From Gnetum montanum (lineage: Eukaryota > Streptophyta > Gnetopsida > Gnetales > Gnetaceae): DNA of 33,304 nucleotides. The stretch is taken from the NCBI GenBank assembly GCA_015680685.1, contig MNCI01005364.1, forward strand, positions 75,881-109,184, written 5' to 3'. The notes under the pieces are model-generated. The model ran no database searches and was not told where the DNA came from. It saw only the letters and a program-made list of their open reading frames with translations. Shown here piece by piece: positions 19,605 through 29,126 of this stretch. Position 1 is the stretch's first letter; each line of letters starts with the position of its first letter. A program made the translations under genes and the position numbers.

Positions 19605-19790
19605 TTTTGTGCAAACAATGAAGCATTAGCCTAATGGTAAAGACTCTTAACTTAAAAGCTCCAAGTCATAGGTTAGATTTTGCTAGGCAATGCTGAGTTA
19701 TATACTTATATTATAATTATTTTGGGTTTCCACCACCCCCAATGGATTTATGTATTTATTTTGTGGTAGGATATGGTATTGGAACCTAAA
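19605..19790 (+). mobile_element. tRNA-derived SINE-like copy 1
   Basis: An A-box-like TAGCCTAATGGTAAAG (19627-19642) is followed 30 bases later by a degenerate B-box GGTTAGATTTTGC (19671). In between, ACTCTTAACTT resembles the anticodon arm of tRNA-Lys(CUU). The tail has ATTATTTTGGGTTTCCACC, shared with copy 2 (TTATTTTGGGTCCCACTC). It would be transcribed by RNA polymerase III and moved by LINE enzymes. Ends are uncertain and no target duplication was found. Confidence 0.5.
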
Positions 19791-20009
19791 ATAAATGAAA
19801 TATAAATACACCCTAAGATATATAGTCTAACTTGAACTTCATATGATTGATACATAGTCCAAGAATAATATCATTGATACTTGGTTATGTTGATGATGAG
19901 AAGCACCTCAGGTTTGAACTCAACACCCTTAGTGTGAGATTTTTTTTTATAAATGAAATCTAGCCAATGACATTTATAATATAAACCTTTAAACATTAAA
20001 ATCAAAAGA

Positions 20010-20205
20010 AAAAATGAGGTGTTAGCTTAGTGTCAAGACACTTGATTTGGAAGTTTAAGTCATGGGTTCTGCAATAAGTTTATAAATAGTTTTAACTAGT
20101 ATATATCTTGGGGGTATACCTATATTTTACTTATTTTGGGTCCCACTCTTTTTCTATCTTGTAAAATGGTTTAATGTCCATCCAAATAAAAAGAAATAAA
20201 TAAAA
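20010..20205 (+). mobile_element. tRNA-derived SINE-like copy 2
   Basis: TTAGCTTAGTGTCAAGAC (A-box-like, 20021-20038) and GGGTTCTGCAA (B-box-like, 20064) have the tRNA spacing. The body and the tail TATTTTACTTATTTTGGGTCCCACTC match copy 1, 400 bases upstream. It ends in an A-rich AAATAAAAAGAAATAAATAAAATA tail. A third B-box-like GGTTTGAACTC at 19913 may be another fragment. Confidence 0.5.
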
Positions 20206-21009
20206 TAACATAGCATTTAAGCATAAACATGGAAAAAAAGAAGAGGTTTTGATTTTGATGATTTCTTTTCTCCAATGCAATTTGTTTAGCTATTTTTAAC
20301 AAAGCCCTAAGCAACTAGGCCCCTCCTTTGTGGGGTGCCATCAAGGAATGCAAGTTCTAAATACATGTCTATGCACTTTATCTATAGATGGCAAGATCAA
20401 ATTCAAATATTTTAGACTCTTTTCTTTTTGCGATGTGAAGGAGCAATTCACATATTTCAATTATAATGTTAAAACCTCTTGTCTACCCAAGAGATTCATC
20501 ATCATTGTTTGATTCCTCCCTCACAATAGATTCTTGTGCTGCTAGTTTTAGTTAAAAAATGTTGGCCATGCTTGCAGCATACAAATTTTTCTGCAAAAAT
20601 TAAACTAATCAACTCTAGTATGTTTTGATACTTGATTTTGGACGTGTACATACTCATTTGAGCATTTTCAACTCTAATCATACATAATCAATAAATTTTT
20701 TTTATATATAACTTTGAATTTTGGAACTAGGTTTCATGACAAATGCTTTCTTTAGAATCACATTAGGAACATACAAATATTAATTCTTCTTTCTTTGAAG
20801 CATCTCTTCTCATTTTCATCTATGTTGTGTTCTGCAACTAGAACACATTTTTTTTTACTAGGTAAAAGATTAACAAGAGTTAATACAATTTTGAAAATTT
20901 TCAATTGTTTTAACCAATAGTTGCCTAGTCATGAAAGAACTTGAAAATAAAAAAATAACAAGTATGATTAAATGTATATCTATTGATAATTTGGCTAAGA
21001 GGCCACTAC
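20206..21009. other. AT-rich DNA, nothing recognised
   Basis: There is one 60-codon open frame (20330-20512), not conserved with anything I know and in no clear context. No motif or repeat stands out. Confidence 0.35.
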
Positions 21010-21300
21010 CAATCATAGATTGGTAACAATAACACTAAATAATATTTTTTCCTTAATACTCCAAGGAGAAGGTATTGGTAATGTAAATAATAATTTTTTC
21101 CATAACGCTCTAGGGAGAGGGTATCGGTAACGCAACATAATATTTTGTCAATAATGCTCTTAGGGAGAGAGTATTGGTAACACTAAATAATATTATGTCC
21201 ATAACGCTCTCAGGGAAAGAGTATTCGTAACGCTAAATAATATTTTGTTCATAACGCTCTAGGGAGAGCTTACTGTTAATGCTAAATAACATTGCATCCA
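21010..21300. repeat. 50-bp tandem array, about 5.5 units
   Basis: Units of 49-50 bp carry TAAATAATATTTT, CATAACGCTCT, AGGGAGAG and GTATTGGTAACG in order. The GGTAAC-type landmarks lie near 21022, 21076, 21126, 21176 and 21226. Units differ by a few substitutions each, so the array is not recent. It adjoins the 142-bp array directly. Confidence 0.85.
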
Positions 21301-21308
21301 TTGCATTG

Positions 21309-21785
21309 TTGAATTAATTTTTAAATTTTAAAACCTCATAACAAAATATTCCCATTAATCAATACTTTGGGTTTCAAATGTCTTTGGGTTTAGGGTTTTA
21401 AAAAAACATTTTGGGTTCCACAAAGCTAATTTTGTTTAAGGTTTGGGTTTTGTTGAATTTATTTTTAAATTTAAAAAAACCCATAACAAAATATCCCCAT
21501 TAATCAATACTTTTCAAATGTCTTTGGGTTTGTGATTTTAAAAAATAATTTGGGTACCATACAACTAATATTATTTTAAGGGTTGGATTTCAGTGAATTT
21601 ATTTTTAAATTTAAGAAAACTCATCACAAAATATCCCCATAAACCAATATTTTGGGTTTCAAATATCTTTGGGTTTTAAGTTTAAAAAAAACATTTGGTG
21701 TTCCACACAACTAATTTATTTTAGGGTTGGGTTTCATTGAAAATATTTTAAAATTTAAAAAAACTCTCAACAAAATACCCACTAG
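21309..21785. repeat. 140-144-bp tandem array, about 3.3 units
   Basis: Units start TTGAATTTATTTTTAAATTT at 21309, 21453, 21593 and 21737. Each contains AACAAAATATCCCCATTAATC, TTTCAAATGTCTTTGGGTTT, a poly-A block and ACAACTAAT. The spacing is 144, 140 and 144. It is AT-rich with GGGTTT words. It borders the LINE remnant on its right and may be its 3' end or a local satellite. Confidence 0.85.
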
Positions 21786-21799
21786 AAAAGGTTTCTACA

Positions 21800-22560
21800 A
21801 TAAAGGAATGGAAAATGAAAAATATTATTGAAAATCCACATATAGTTGTCAAAAAAAATGTTTGGAAAAACTTATGCAAACTATCATCATTTTTAGATAA
21901 ATTCTCAAGATCAAAAATTAATTTTTCAAAAACTTTTTTCCTCTTTCTATTCATATCATAGAAGCTAGAAGCCTCATTCCATGTAATCCATCTATTATGC
22001 ATACGTAGGCTAGAACTTGCAATGGTACCAACTTTGCTCCACGTGGTACACAATCTAGATGAATTAGTAGCCTAAGCTCCTTCATTAAAAGGAAGCCACC
22101 ATGGCCTAATTTTCTTAAGCATATCTTCTGAAATTGTAATATGGTTGTAATCTCAATACTTACTAACCTTGCATTACGTTTTTCAAATTTGTTTAAGAAG
22201 AGGAGAACAAGAAATAAAGATGGCTTGAGGAAAAAGAAGATAGTAAAGAAGATTATTACAAGACCAACTAGTATCATTTCTAGGTTTTTCTTTCATAGGT
22301 TTGTATCTCAAAAGGTGCATCTAAACATCATATCTATCAATGCATTTTGCAATTTATTTTGTCAAAAGATAAATATATTGATTATAACAATTAAAGAAGC
22401 CAAGTTCTCCATCTTTCTTGCTACTAGTGTAAATATTCCAAAAAACTCTAGAAAAACCTTTTATATGTTGCTTAGCAAACTAAATAAATTGATTAATAAT
22501 ATGATCAATTCTATCATAAGAAGTTTTAGAAGGAGCCTAACAATTGAAGTAATAAATATG
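21800..22560 (-). pseudogene. LINE reverse-transcriptase remnant, post-palm region
   Basis: One minus-strand frame reads RIDHIINQFI, a stop, FAKQHIKGFSRVFWNIYTSS, KKDGELGFFN, then LLTK, a stop, IAKCIDRYDV, a stop, MHLLRYKPM (about 22540-22270). This is the region after the catalytic palm of plant L1-type reverse transcriptases, where a 'W-x-pKk-x-GGLG-x-xN' block and 'LLxKWI' recur; the stops fall where Trp (TGG) would be expected. In another frame after a shift, KIRPWWLPFNEGA and a 101-codon open piece (22053-21748) follow; I do not recognise that part. The catalytic palm is absent, so this is a 3' fragment of a LINE. Confidence 0.5.
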
Positions 22561-22570
22561 AGTTGATTGA

Positions 22571-23394
22571 AGAATGAAACATGTATAGAAGATAACATTG
22601 ATAATTGAGGCTTAGTTTGTGCATAAAGTAAGGATTTTAATTATGAAAATTAACCTTTGGTAGATGTATTTTGAGTAAAAAATTTGTAGATGTCACCTAT
22701 AATTGATTTGGCGTCAAAAGGGGTCATTTTGGTGAACTATCTAGTAAGAGGCATTGGAAAGAGAAAAAACTAACTTTGGTGTAGGTTAAGTGAACATTGC
22801 CCCAATGTTAGCATCATTATGTAAGCTATCAAGAACATACACCTTAGATTGAGCCTGTAGACTGCTACGAGGAATTGGGATGGTCATGGAACATGCAGGC
22901 ATGCTCTTGATCTTTTAGAATTCAAAAAAGTACTTTCAATCTTAAAAATCAGCTCCAAATTTGGATTTTGATCTAGTATTTATAAGCTTAAGGTTTTCAA
23001 ATTCAACCTTAAAGTAAAGTGTAGTTTATTCTAGTTCATTTTTAAAAATTAGTAGTTCAAAGAGGCTGATCCATATAGGTGACACAAATGTTGTTAGCAT
23101 CAACATCACCATTCTTAGAGTTAGAATATTCACCATCCTCCATGCTAACATCCCAAAGCTTAGAGACTATTTTTGATGTCCAAACCAATGTTGTATTGTA
23201 CTATGATGATGACTATGGAGCATTGGGGATCTTGTGGAGCCAAAGGATAATGTCAAATTTCAAACTTGGTGGCATTGCTTATTGTTGATGTTGCCAATGT
23301 GATGTTAGTATGAGTGACACCTAGCAACACTTAGTCTAAAATCCATCTCTTAACTTTAAAACTAACCTTGAACTTGCCAAATTCATCATTTTTC
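22571..23394. other. Degenerate repeat region, no gene
   Basis: Phrases related to (C)AATGTTAGCATCA recur at 22804, 23086 and 23297, as part of the loose repeat better seen at 23395-23750. A 69-codon open frame (23079-23288) has no recognisable domain and lacks supporting context. Confidence 0.35.
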
Positions 23395-23750
23395 ACCATG
23401 GGAATGATGTTGAATGATCATTGGAGGATCCATGAAGTCAAAACTGAGGCAAAAATGCTAGTTTTAAATGGATAGCAAGTGCTAGGGTTGGTGACATTGA
23501 CGTTAGCATTAGTATCAACTACTTACCCCTAGAAAAATTTTTCATTTCATGGCTTGGGAAAAACTTGTTGAGAATGTACAAAATCAATGTCCATCACTCT
23601 TGGAATGATGTAGACTAGTCATTCGAGGTCCCATGAAGTCAAAATTAAGTTCGAAAAGTGAGTTTAGACATGGTGACACAAAGGTGATGTTCACAGGGTA
23701 ATCCTAATCTAGGAATTAGCATTACACATTAGACACTTAGAATTTTTCAC
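23395..23750. repeat. Imperfect direct repeat of about 200 bp
   Basis: GGAATGATGTTGAATGATCATTGGAGG (shortened: GGAATGATGT, then TCATT, GAGG, CCATGAAGTCAAAA) at 23400 recurs at 23601 as GGAATGATGT, TCATTCGAGG, CCCATGAAGTCAAAA. Each is followed about 90 bases later by a GGTGACA-type segment with a TAGCATTA word. Two units are clear; weaker ones extend to the left. Confidence 0.55.
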
Positions 23751-24300
23751 CTTTTGAAGTTGTTAAGGTCACTAAAACTAATATTCATATACTAGGTTAT
23801 GACTTGAAATCATCTTTGGAGACCTTTAGGAGTGAAAAACATGCTTAGCAATGCTATTTTTGTAGACTTTTCAATGCTTCAATTTGATGTGAAATATTGA
23901 AACCATACTCATTTTAGCAAAGGAGAATATCAAAAATGTGGTTACAATACAAACAAATAGAAGAAGTTTAGATTTTTTTTTTACTTGATAAATTTAAAGT
24001 GAAGAGATGTAAAATATGATATTATGCTTCGTGAAGTAGAGATAATGTCATTAGAGGTTGAAGCTACTCGTTAGTTTATAACTTATACTTGTAATCTTTT
24101 TGTATCTTCATTGAATAAATATTTCAAAAAGTGATGATGGAATCTTATGATAAAGGTTTCCTTCATGAGGGAGTTTTATGACTTAATAAATATAATATTC
24201 AAGAATACATTTTTTATTCTAATTTGAACTAAGTCTGCAATTTGGTAAAACTAGTATATCAAAAGATTTGGAAAAATGTAGAAGAAAAAAATATTCCTAT
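23751..24300. other. AT-rich DNA, nothing recognised
   Basis: No open frame longer than 60 codons and no repeat are seen. It may include the unrecognisable upstream part of the non-LTR fragment that starts at 24301. Confidence 0.35.
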
Positions 24301-24630
24301 TTGAATTGTATGAGGAGACCTCTTAATTCAAAGAAAAATTATTTCATTGTTGCTATTCCTCATCAATTACAATGCATAGTTAGCAAAGCGCAAATGGGAT
24401 TTTATCATTTTAGAGTTGAAACAAGTAGATGACACAAAATTTTTCATGAAGAGAAAATATGATAACTATGTAATACAAATAGAATTGAAGATAAATACCA
24501 TATTTTCCTACAATGTCTTGCATTGGAGCACATTAGATAGAGATTGAATATTATGGTAGTAAATTTGGTTGATTTGTTTCAAATGTTTCCAAGAATACTT
24601 AGTAATTTCTTAATAATATTTTCATAACTT
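24301..24630 (+). pseudogene. Non-LTR retroelement C-terminus with C-x2-C...H-x4-C motif
   Basis: A single frame from 24301 runs over 100 codons with five stops. It reads SKAQMGFYHFRVETSR, stop, HKIFHEEKI, two stops, LCNTNRIEDKYHIFLQC, then LALEHIR. The IED-x-(Y/F)H-(F)-L-x-C block after a Cys, preceded by a basic 'FR..xxETGR' stretch, is the C-terminal zinc-finger-like pattern of some non-LTR ORF2 proteins. I know it best from animal genomes. The catalytic domains are not visible upstream. The stops look like decayed Arg, Cys or Lys codons. The family is uncertain. Confidence 0.42.
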
Positions 24631-25905
24631 ATAGCATATATCAATAGATCTGGACTGTCTATTGATGGAATAAAATTTTAATTTCAATTTCATTATTTTC
24701 CTTTATTAAAAATTACTATCACTTTATCTCATGAACAACCTTTTTATTGAGAAGAGAATAAATCCCAATAACATGGCCTTCATGATAATAATAACTACAA
24801 TATCCTCACAAATTATAGTATGTGATTTTCTATAAAAAATGCTAATTACTTAGCTTGAGTTTTAATTTTTTCTTCCTCTATTGTAAATAAATCTCTACAA
24901 AATAACATGTATGATGCACAACGTCTAGTTATGCTTCTAACTCTATTTTAAGGATTGTACCAATGCTACTAACAATTTTGAAAGCTTTTAAAATAAGAGG
25001 AATATTTTATAATTTAATTCAACAGTATAATAATTACAAGAATTGGGATCAAAATCCACTTTTCATTCTTGAGAAATGAAAGTATTGTGCTTATTTGTAA
25101 AAGGTATACTTTCGAATTCTTGTTTCTACTAAGAAAAATTTTTAACATTCAAGGATTTCATAACCATTTCAAAATTGGCTAGTTTGATAAGTAAAATTAA
25201 TTTAGAACAATAACATAAATGCAAAACCTTAATTCCATAGTGTTCACGAATAGCTTGAATTACTGATGTAAAACCCTTATTTAGGCAAAAAAATCCAATA
25301 ATGTGCAAGAAGATATATCAAGAAGCGATATCTTTGGAAAAAAAATTCATAGAATCATTAGGTAAAACAAAATTAAAAGTTTCAAATTCTTTCGCAATCG
25401 CTTTAGTTCAAGAGACATGATTATTCTCTACCTTTGAATTATTTCTCAACATAAAATTTTCGAATAGAATATCTTTACAACAAACCCTCTTGTAACTTGA
25501 AAGAATGACAATAAGTATACCCTAAGACATATAGCTAGCATGATAATTTTCAAGAATTATCAATAAATATATCAAGAAACCTTTGAAATAAGAAAACAAT
25601 GAGCTAATGACTTCATTCATCTATCACGAGTACAATTGTTTACTATTTTAAAATACAACCTATTCAACATTACATCTATCTACAATAGACACAATTTAAT
25701 TTATTTCATTTTCAAACTCCAAAACCTACATCCCAATTGTAGTGATAGTTTGTTCAAGGTGGATGAAAGAATGATATAAAGTTTCCTTTGAAATGATCAT
25801 ATGTGCAGAAAAAATCATTGGTATATTGATGATGTATCATTGATGCATTTCATATTACATCAACAATGTATCATTAATGACACAACAAAAAAAATAATAT
25901 GATTA
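24631..25905. other. AT-rich DNA, nothing recognised
   Basis: Long AT-rich stretch without an open frame above 60 codons. A short near-repeat, ATGATGTATCATTGATG (25829) and CAATGTATCATTAATGA (25865), lies just left of the SINE and may be part of its insertion site. Nothing else stands out. Confidence 0.35.
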
Positions 25906-25909
25906 ACAA

Positions 25910-26092
25910 ATGAAGAGTGTCTCAATTGGTTAGCTCATTGTTTAATAAGAATTTGCAAGAAATAGGTTACTAGTTGAAGTCACTCTTGAAACTATTTGTC
26001 TTGGGCTGTACCTATAGGCAAATTATGTTAGTTTATAATGTCTTCCTCCCCTTCCCTCATCCTTTCCAAAAAGAAAAACAAAAAAAAATTGC
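25910..26092 (+). mobile_element. tRNA-derived SINE, second type
   Basis: GTGTCTCAATTGGTTAGCTCATTG (A-box TGGTTAGCTCATT, 25927-25939) and GGTTACTAGTTGAAGTCAC (B-box-like, 25965-25983) keep tRNA spacing. A body TTGGGCTGTACCTATAGGCA and a pyrimidine-rich end TTCCTCCCCTTCCC (26043) precede an A-rich tail (26069-26089). This head and the 'GTTxxTAGTTxGAGTC' box are typical of plant SINEs. No convincing target duplication. Confidence 0.6.
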
Positions 26093-26099
26093 TAATAAG

Positions 26100-26240
26100 A
26101 GTTTACTCTAGTAATAGCTCATTGTCTAACAAGGATTTCCAAGTAAGAGGCTTCTGAATAGAGGTTCCAATTAGTTTCTTAGAGCTTATGGTTATGATCT
26201 TGATCCCTCCTCGGAGCCTAAGGTTAACATTTATTTTGAC
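26100..26240 (+). mobile_element. Second, diverged SINE head
   Basis: TAATAGCTCATTGTCTAACAAGGATTT (in pieces: AGCTCATTGT, TAACAAGGATTTxCAAG) resembles the head of the preceding SINE (AGCTCATTGT, TAATAAGAATTTGCAAG), 183 bases downstream. GAGGTTCCAATTAG takes the B-box place. The rest does not match well. It looks like an older insertion beside or beneath the first. Confidence 0.4.
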
Positions 26241-26468
26241 CAACCATAACAATACCTACCATATTAGAAAATCTTAAAGATGTCATTGATCTCTTGGTGA
26301 AGGCCTTGGTTATGCTCCTTAAAACCCTTGGCCCTTAAGCCCTTTCTTGTCTAAGATAAGATATAAAAGAACTTTATTTTCTTTTGATATCTACATCATC
26401 TAACCTCTCATTTCAATCTGGTATGTGATGGTTAGAAAATAACATATAATAGACTTTTTTCATTACCT

Positions 26469-26473
26469 TAATC
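26469..26473. repeat. Left target duplication of copia element (TAATC)
   Basis: TAATC is repeated exactly at 32538-32542, directly after the 3' LTR. Confidence 0.88.
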
Positions 26474-26932
26474 TGTAATCCATGTCAACGTGTTTACACG
26501 TTGTTGATAACGTGCTTCCTCATTTCCACATTGGCATTAAGGTGGCATCCATATCCCATAATGTAGCCTCCATATCCAATAATGGATAACACGTTTTTGC
26601 ATTGGCGTGCAAGTGGCGTCCACATCTAGATGGGGTTTTGGGTCTCTTATTTTTCAATTTTTTCATATGGTAACCAATTTCGTGGCCTATAAATTCATTC
26701 TTGATGGGAGAACAAAGGCACCACGAATAACAACATGATTGTAGTTTTGGTTCCTTTCACAAATGCTTAAAAGTTGCATACACCATTGTTGCAAAGCACT
26801 AGTGTGAAAGAAGAATCTGAATGCCAAGATTAATCAAAGGGAGTAATGGCTAGAGGTCAATTCCATTTGCTTCCACATTTTGTACTTTGATTACTTGTGC
26901 AATCAAATCTTCTGCATAATTATTTTCCTACA
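26474..26932 (+). repeat. 5' LTR of copia element
   Basis: Begins TGTAATCCATGTCAACG and ends TTCCTACA. It aligns with 32083-32537. The TATA-like GGCCTATAAATTC (about 26683-26695) is kept in both copies, and transcription would start some 30 bases on. CATCCACATCTAGATG-type words and TGGCxTCCATATCxxATAATG repeats fill U3. Confidence 0.93.
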
Positions 26933-26934
26933 TT

Positions 26935-26947
26935 TGGTATCAAAGTG
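26935..26947 (+). other. Primer binding site, initiator tRNA-Met type
   Basis: TGGTATCAAAGTG lies two bases after the LTR. It is one transition away from TGGTATCAGAG, the standard plant copia primer site complementary to initiator tRNA-Met. Confidence 0.88.
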
Positions 26948-27944
26948 TTAGATCTTTATCTTGATGTGATTTTTGACAACGGTGAAATCTGGAGACAATG
27001 TTGTTTAATATTTTTTCGCATAGCTAGATTTTTTGATTTATGTATGCATCATGATTTCTTGAAATATCGCATTGTAAGTCGTATTGTAGCATAGGGAATC
27101 TAGTGAAAATTCTCAATAAGGGTTAACTTGGGTATGAGTTCAACCTCCCTAGGAAACGGTTTCCTTAGTATGACAAGTACAACATTAGTGAAGTTTGTGT
27201 AGGGTTTGGGCAAAGGGATCACATCCACCAATTTCATATGCGTACATTAAATATACTTGAGGAAAGATTCTAGTGCGTGTGTCATGGAAACACAAAGTAG
27301 TTGTAACCTGAATTTTAAAGGTGGCATTTTTCCACATGAAGTTATATGTTTTGATAAAGTCATATATACATCATGTATTTTTCCTACGGCTATATGCATC
27401 AAGTCATTCAATATTTTTGATAAAGTGGTAACAACTGGATGTGCATAAAGTTGTTCAATATTTTTGATAAAATTATGTTTATACCATGGCGAATTTGGTA
27501 ATTTATCCATTTGATAATATTTTTGTATATGTATGCATCATTTTCTACATATGAATTATCCCTAGTGATCTATATAATTTTGTATAATTAGAAAATAGCC
27601 ACAACATCTTTAATTATGCCAAATTATGTACTAAAAGCTTTTGGATCACATATGGTAGACAACATTAAAAATTGTGATTAATCATATGTAATATGATAAA
27701 TTTTATCCCATAGGAATTTTTATCATATTTAATATGATTAATTAGGATGATATGTTAAATTGTTTTTCTTAATTTACCCACAGGGATTAAGAAAAGGAAT
27801 ATAATTTAATAGTTTCATCGTAAGGATATATGAATATGTTTGAATTAAAATTTAGCCCATAGGCAATGTTATGTCAGTTGATTCATGATTTACATTGGTA
27901 AACATGTCGTATGATATTTTAACCTCAAACTTAGTGACATAAGC
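26948..27944 (+). other. Copia 5' leader with repeats and hairpins
   Basis: About 1 kb without a credible gene. TTCAATATTTTTGATAAA occurs at 27408 and 27454. From 27690 to 27865, three segments show the word CCCATAGG or CCCACAGGG in the loop of an inverted repeat: ATATGATAAA/TTTATCATAT (27691-27727), TTTTTCTTAAT/ATTAAGAAAA (27763-27795), and a third CCCATAGGC at 27856 without clear arms. Such a leader would carry packaging and translation signals; the role here is inferred. Confidence 0.5.
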
Positions 27945-28457
27945 ATGTTTAATTATGTAGTTGTACAACCTGTAAGCTACTCTAATTTTAAATGTGACAT
28001 TCTTGAATTAAAGGGTGATAATTATAAGGTGTGGAAGGAGAGAATTCTTCTTCATTTAGGCTAGATGGACATTGATTATGCTATCTATAAGGATGAACCA
28101 CTTGTTGTTATAGTAATCAGCCATCCAAATGATATTGGTAATTATGAAAAATGGGAGTGATCTAATTGCCTCTATGTCATGTTCATAAAAACCAAGATCT
28201 CAACTAGTATGCATGGTTCACTAGAACACTATGATGATATGAACACTTTGTTAAAGGCCATTGATAAACAATTTGAGTCATTAGACAAGGTGTTGGCTAG
28301 CACCTTGATAATGAAGTTCTCATCCATGAATTTCGTGGTGTGTATAAGCACATCATGCAAATGAGGGATATAGCAGCTCAACTCAAAACACTTGAGGTTG
28401 AGATGTCAGAATCTTTCCTTGTGCACTACATCTTAAACACACTCCCACTATAGTACA
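27945..28457 (+). pseudogene. Copia Gag, truncated
   Basis: The ATG at 27945 opens a frame reading LELKGDNYKVWKERILLHLG, the usual copia Gag start ('L-x-G-x-N-Y-x-x-W'). It passes a TAG at 28063, a TGA near 28158, and a 61-codon open piece (28179-28364) with SLEHYDDMNTLLKAIDKQFE. A frameshift near 28330 leads on to LKTLEVEMSESFLVHYILNTLP, the conserved Gag core end, and stops at the N at 28458. The next residues belong to the far side of the zinc knuckle in another frame, so roughly 100 codons of Gag are missing, including the first zinc-binding cysteines. Confidence 0.78.
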
Positions 28458-28458
28458 N
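28458..28458. other. Single ambiguous base at a Gag deletion
   Basis: The only N in the window. The reading frame changes here, and Gag jumps from its core end straight to KKGHIKKDFSKYQKWLENKG, the second half of a zinc knuckle. It may mark a collapsed or closed assembly gap, or a real deletion with one uncertain base. Confidence 0.6.
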
Positions 28459-28460
28459 AA

Positions 28461-29126
28461 AAGAAAGGGCACATAAAAAAGGATTTTTCTAAATATCAGA
28501 AATGGCTTGAAAATAAAGGTACTCAAATCTCACTTGTTTGTTTTGAATCTAATATGGTTGATGTTGGCCATGACACATGGTATATTGATTCTGGTTCTAC
28601 AATCCATGTTATCAATTCCTTGCAAGGGGTGAAAAACCTAAGGAATCCAGAGGGAAGTGAGTCTTGCATCTATTTAGGCAACAAGATGTGCTCACATGTG
28701 GAGGCAACTGGAACATGCAAATTAGTTTTAAGCAGTGGTTTTGTTTTAGAGTTGGAAAAGATATTTTATATTGCTAGTTTTTCAAGGAATTTAATTTTTG
28801 TTTCAAGGCTTGTATCATTGGGATTTTCCTTTAATTTTTTAGATACTATATTTAGTCTACATTATAGATTTGAACTTATTAGAAGTGGTACATTGACAGA
28901 TGGCCTTTTCAAAATTAATTTACAAAATAAAACTTCTTATACTTCTATGCATGTTCATGCTAGCATTAAGAGATGTCTTATCAATGATGAATCCTCTATG
29001 TTGCAGCATCGTAGATTAGGACATATCTCTATTGAGAGAATAAAGAGATTAGTAAATGATGGAGTACTTAGTACTCTAGATTTTACTAACTTTGACACTT
29101 GTGTGGACTGCATAAAGGGAAAGTAG
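28461..29126 (+). pseudogene. Copia protease and GAG-pre-integrase region
   Basis: After the knuckle remnant (KKGHIKKD) the frame gives DTWYIDSGSTIHV (28578-28616): the catalytic D-S-G motif of the copia aspartic protease, here DSGST. A 190-codon piece stays open from 28554. GLFKINL and LQHRRLGHISIERIKRL follow, the GAG-pre-integrase block with the two zinc-binding His, and CVDCIKGK gives the two Cys of the integrase HHCC finger. The frame ends at TAG 29124-29126. The protease releases the mature proteins in the cytoplasmic particle. The knuckle Cys is changed to Phe (KKDF). Confidence 0.85.

Noticed and set aside
21010-21300. CRISPR-like regular spacing of 50 bp
   Set aside because: The whole 50-bp unit is repeated with scattered substitutions; there are no unique spacers, and this is plant nuclear DNA.
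21360-21410. Telomere-like GGGTTTAGGGTTT words
   Set aside because: Only one or two units, and they belong to the 140-144-bp repeat unit.
22141-22566. 141-codon Lys-rich plus-strand protein
   Set aside because: Antisense to a better-supported LINE reverse-transcriptase frame; composition is that of AT-rich antisense.
23079-23288. 69-codon plus-strand ORF
   Set aside because: Lies in a degenerate repeat region without domain, conserved start context or neighbours.
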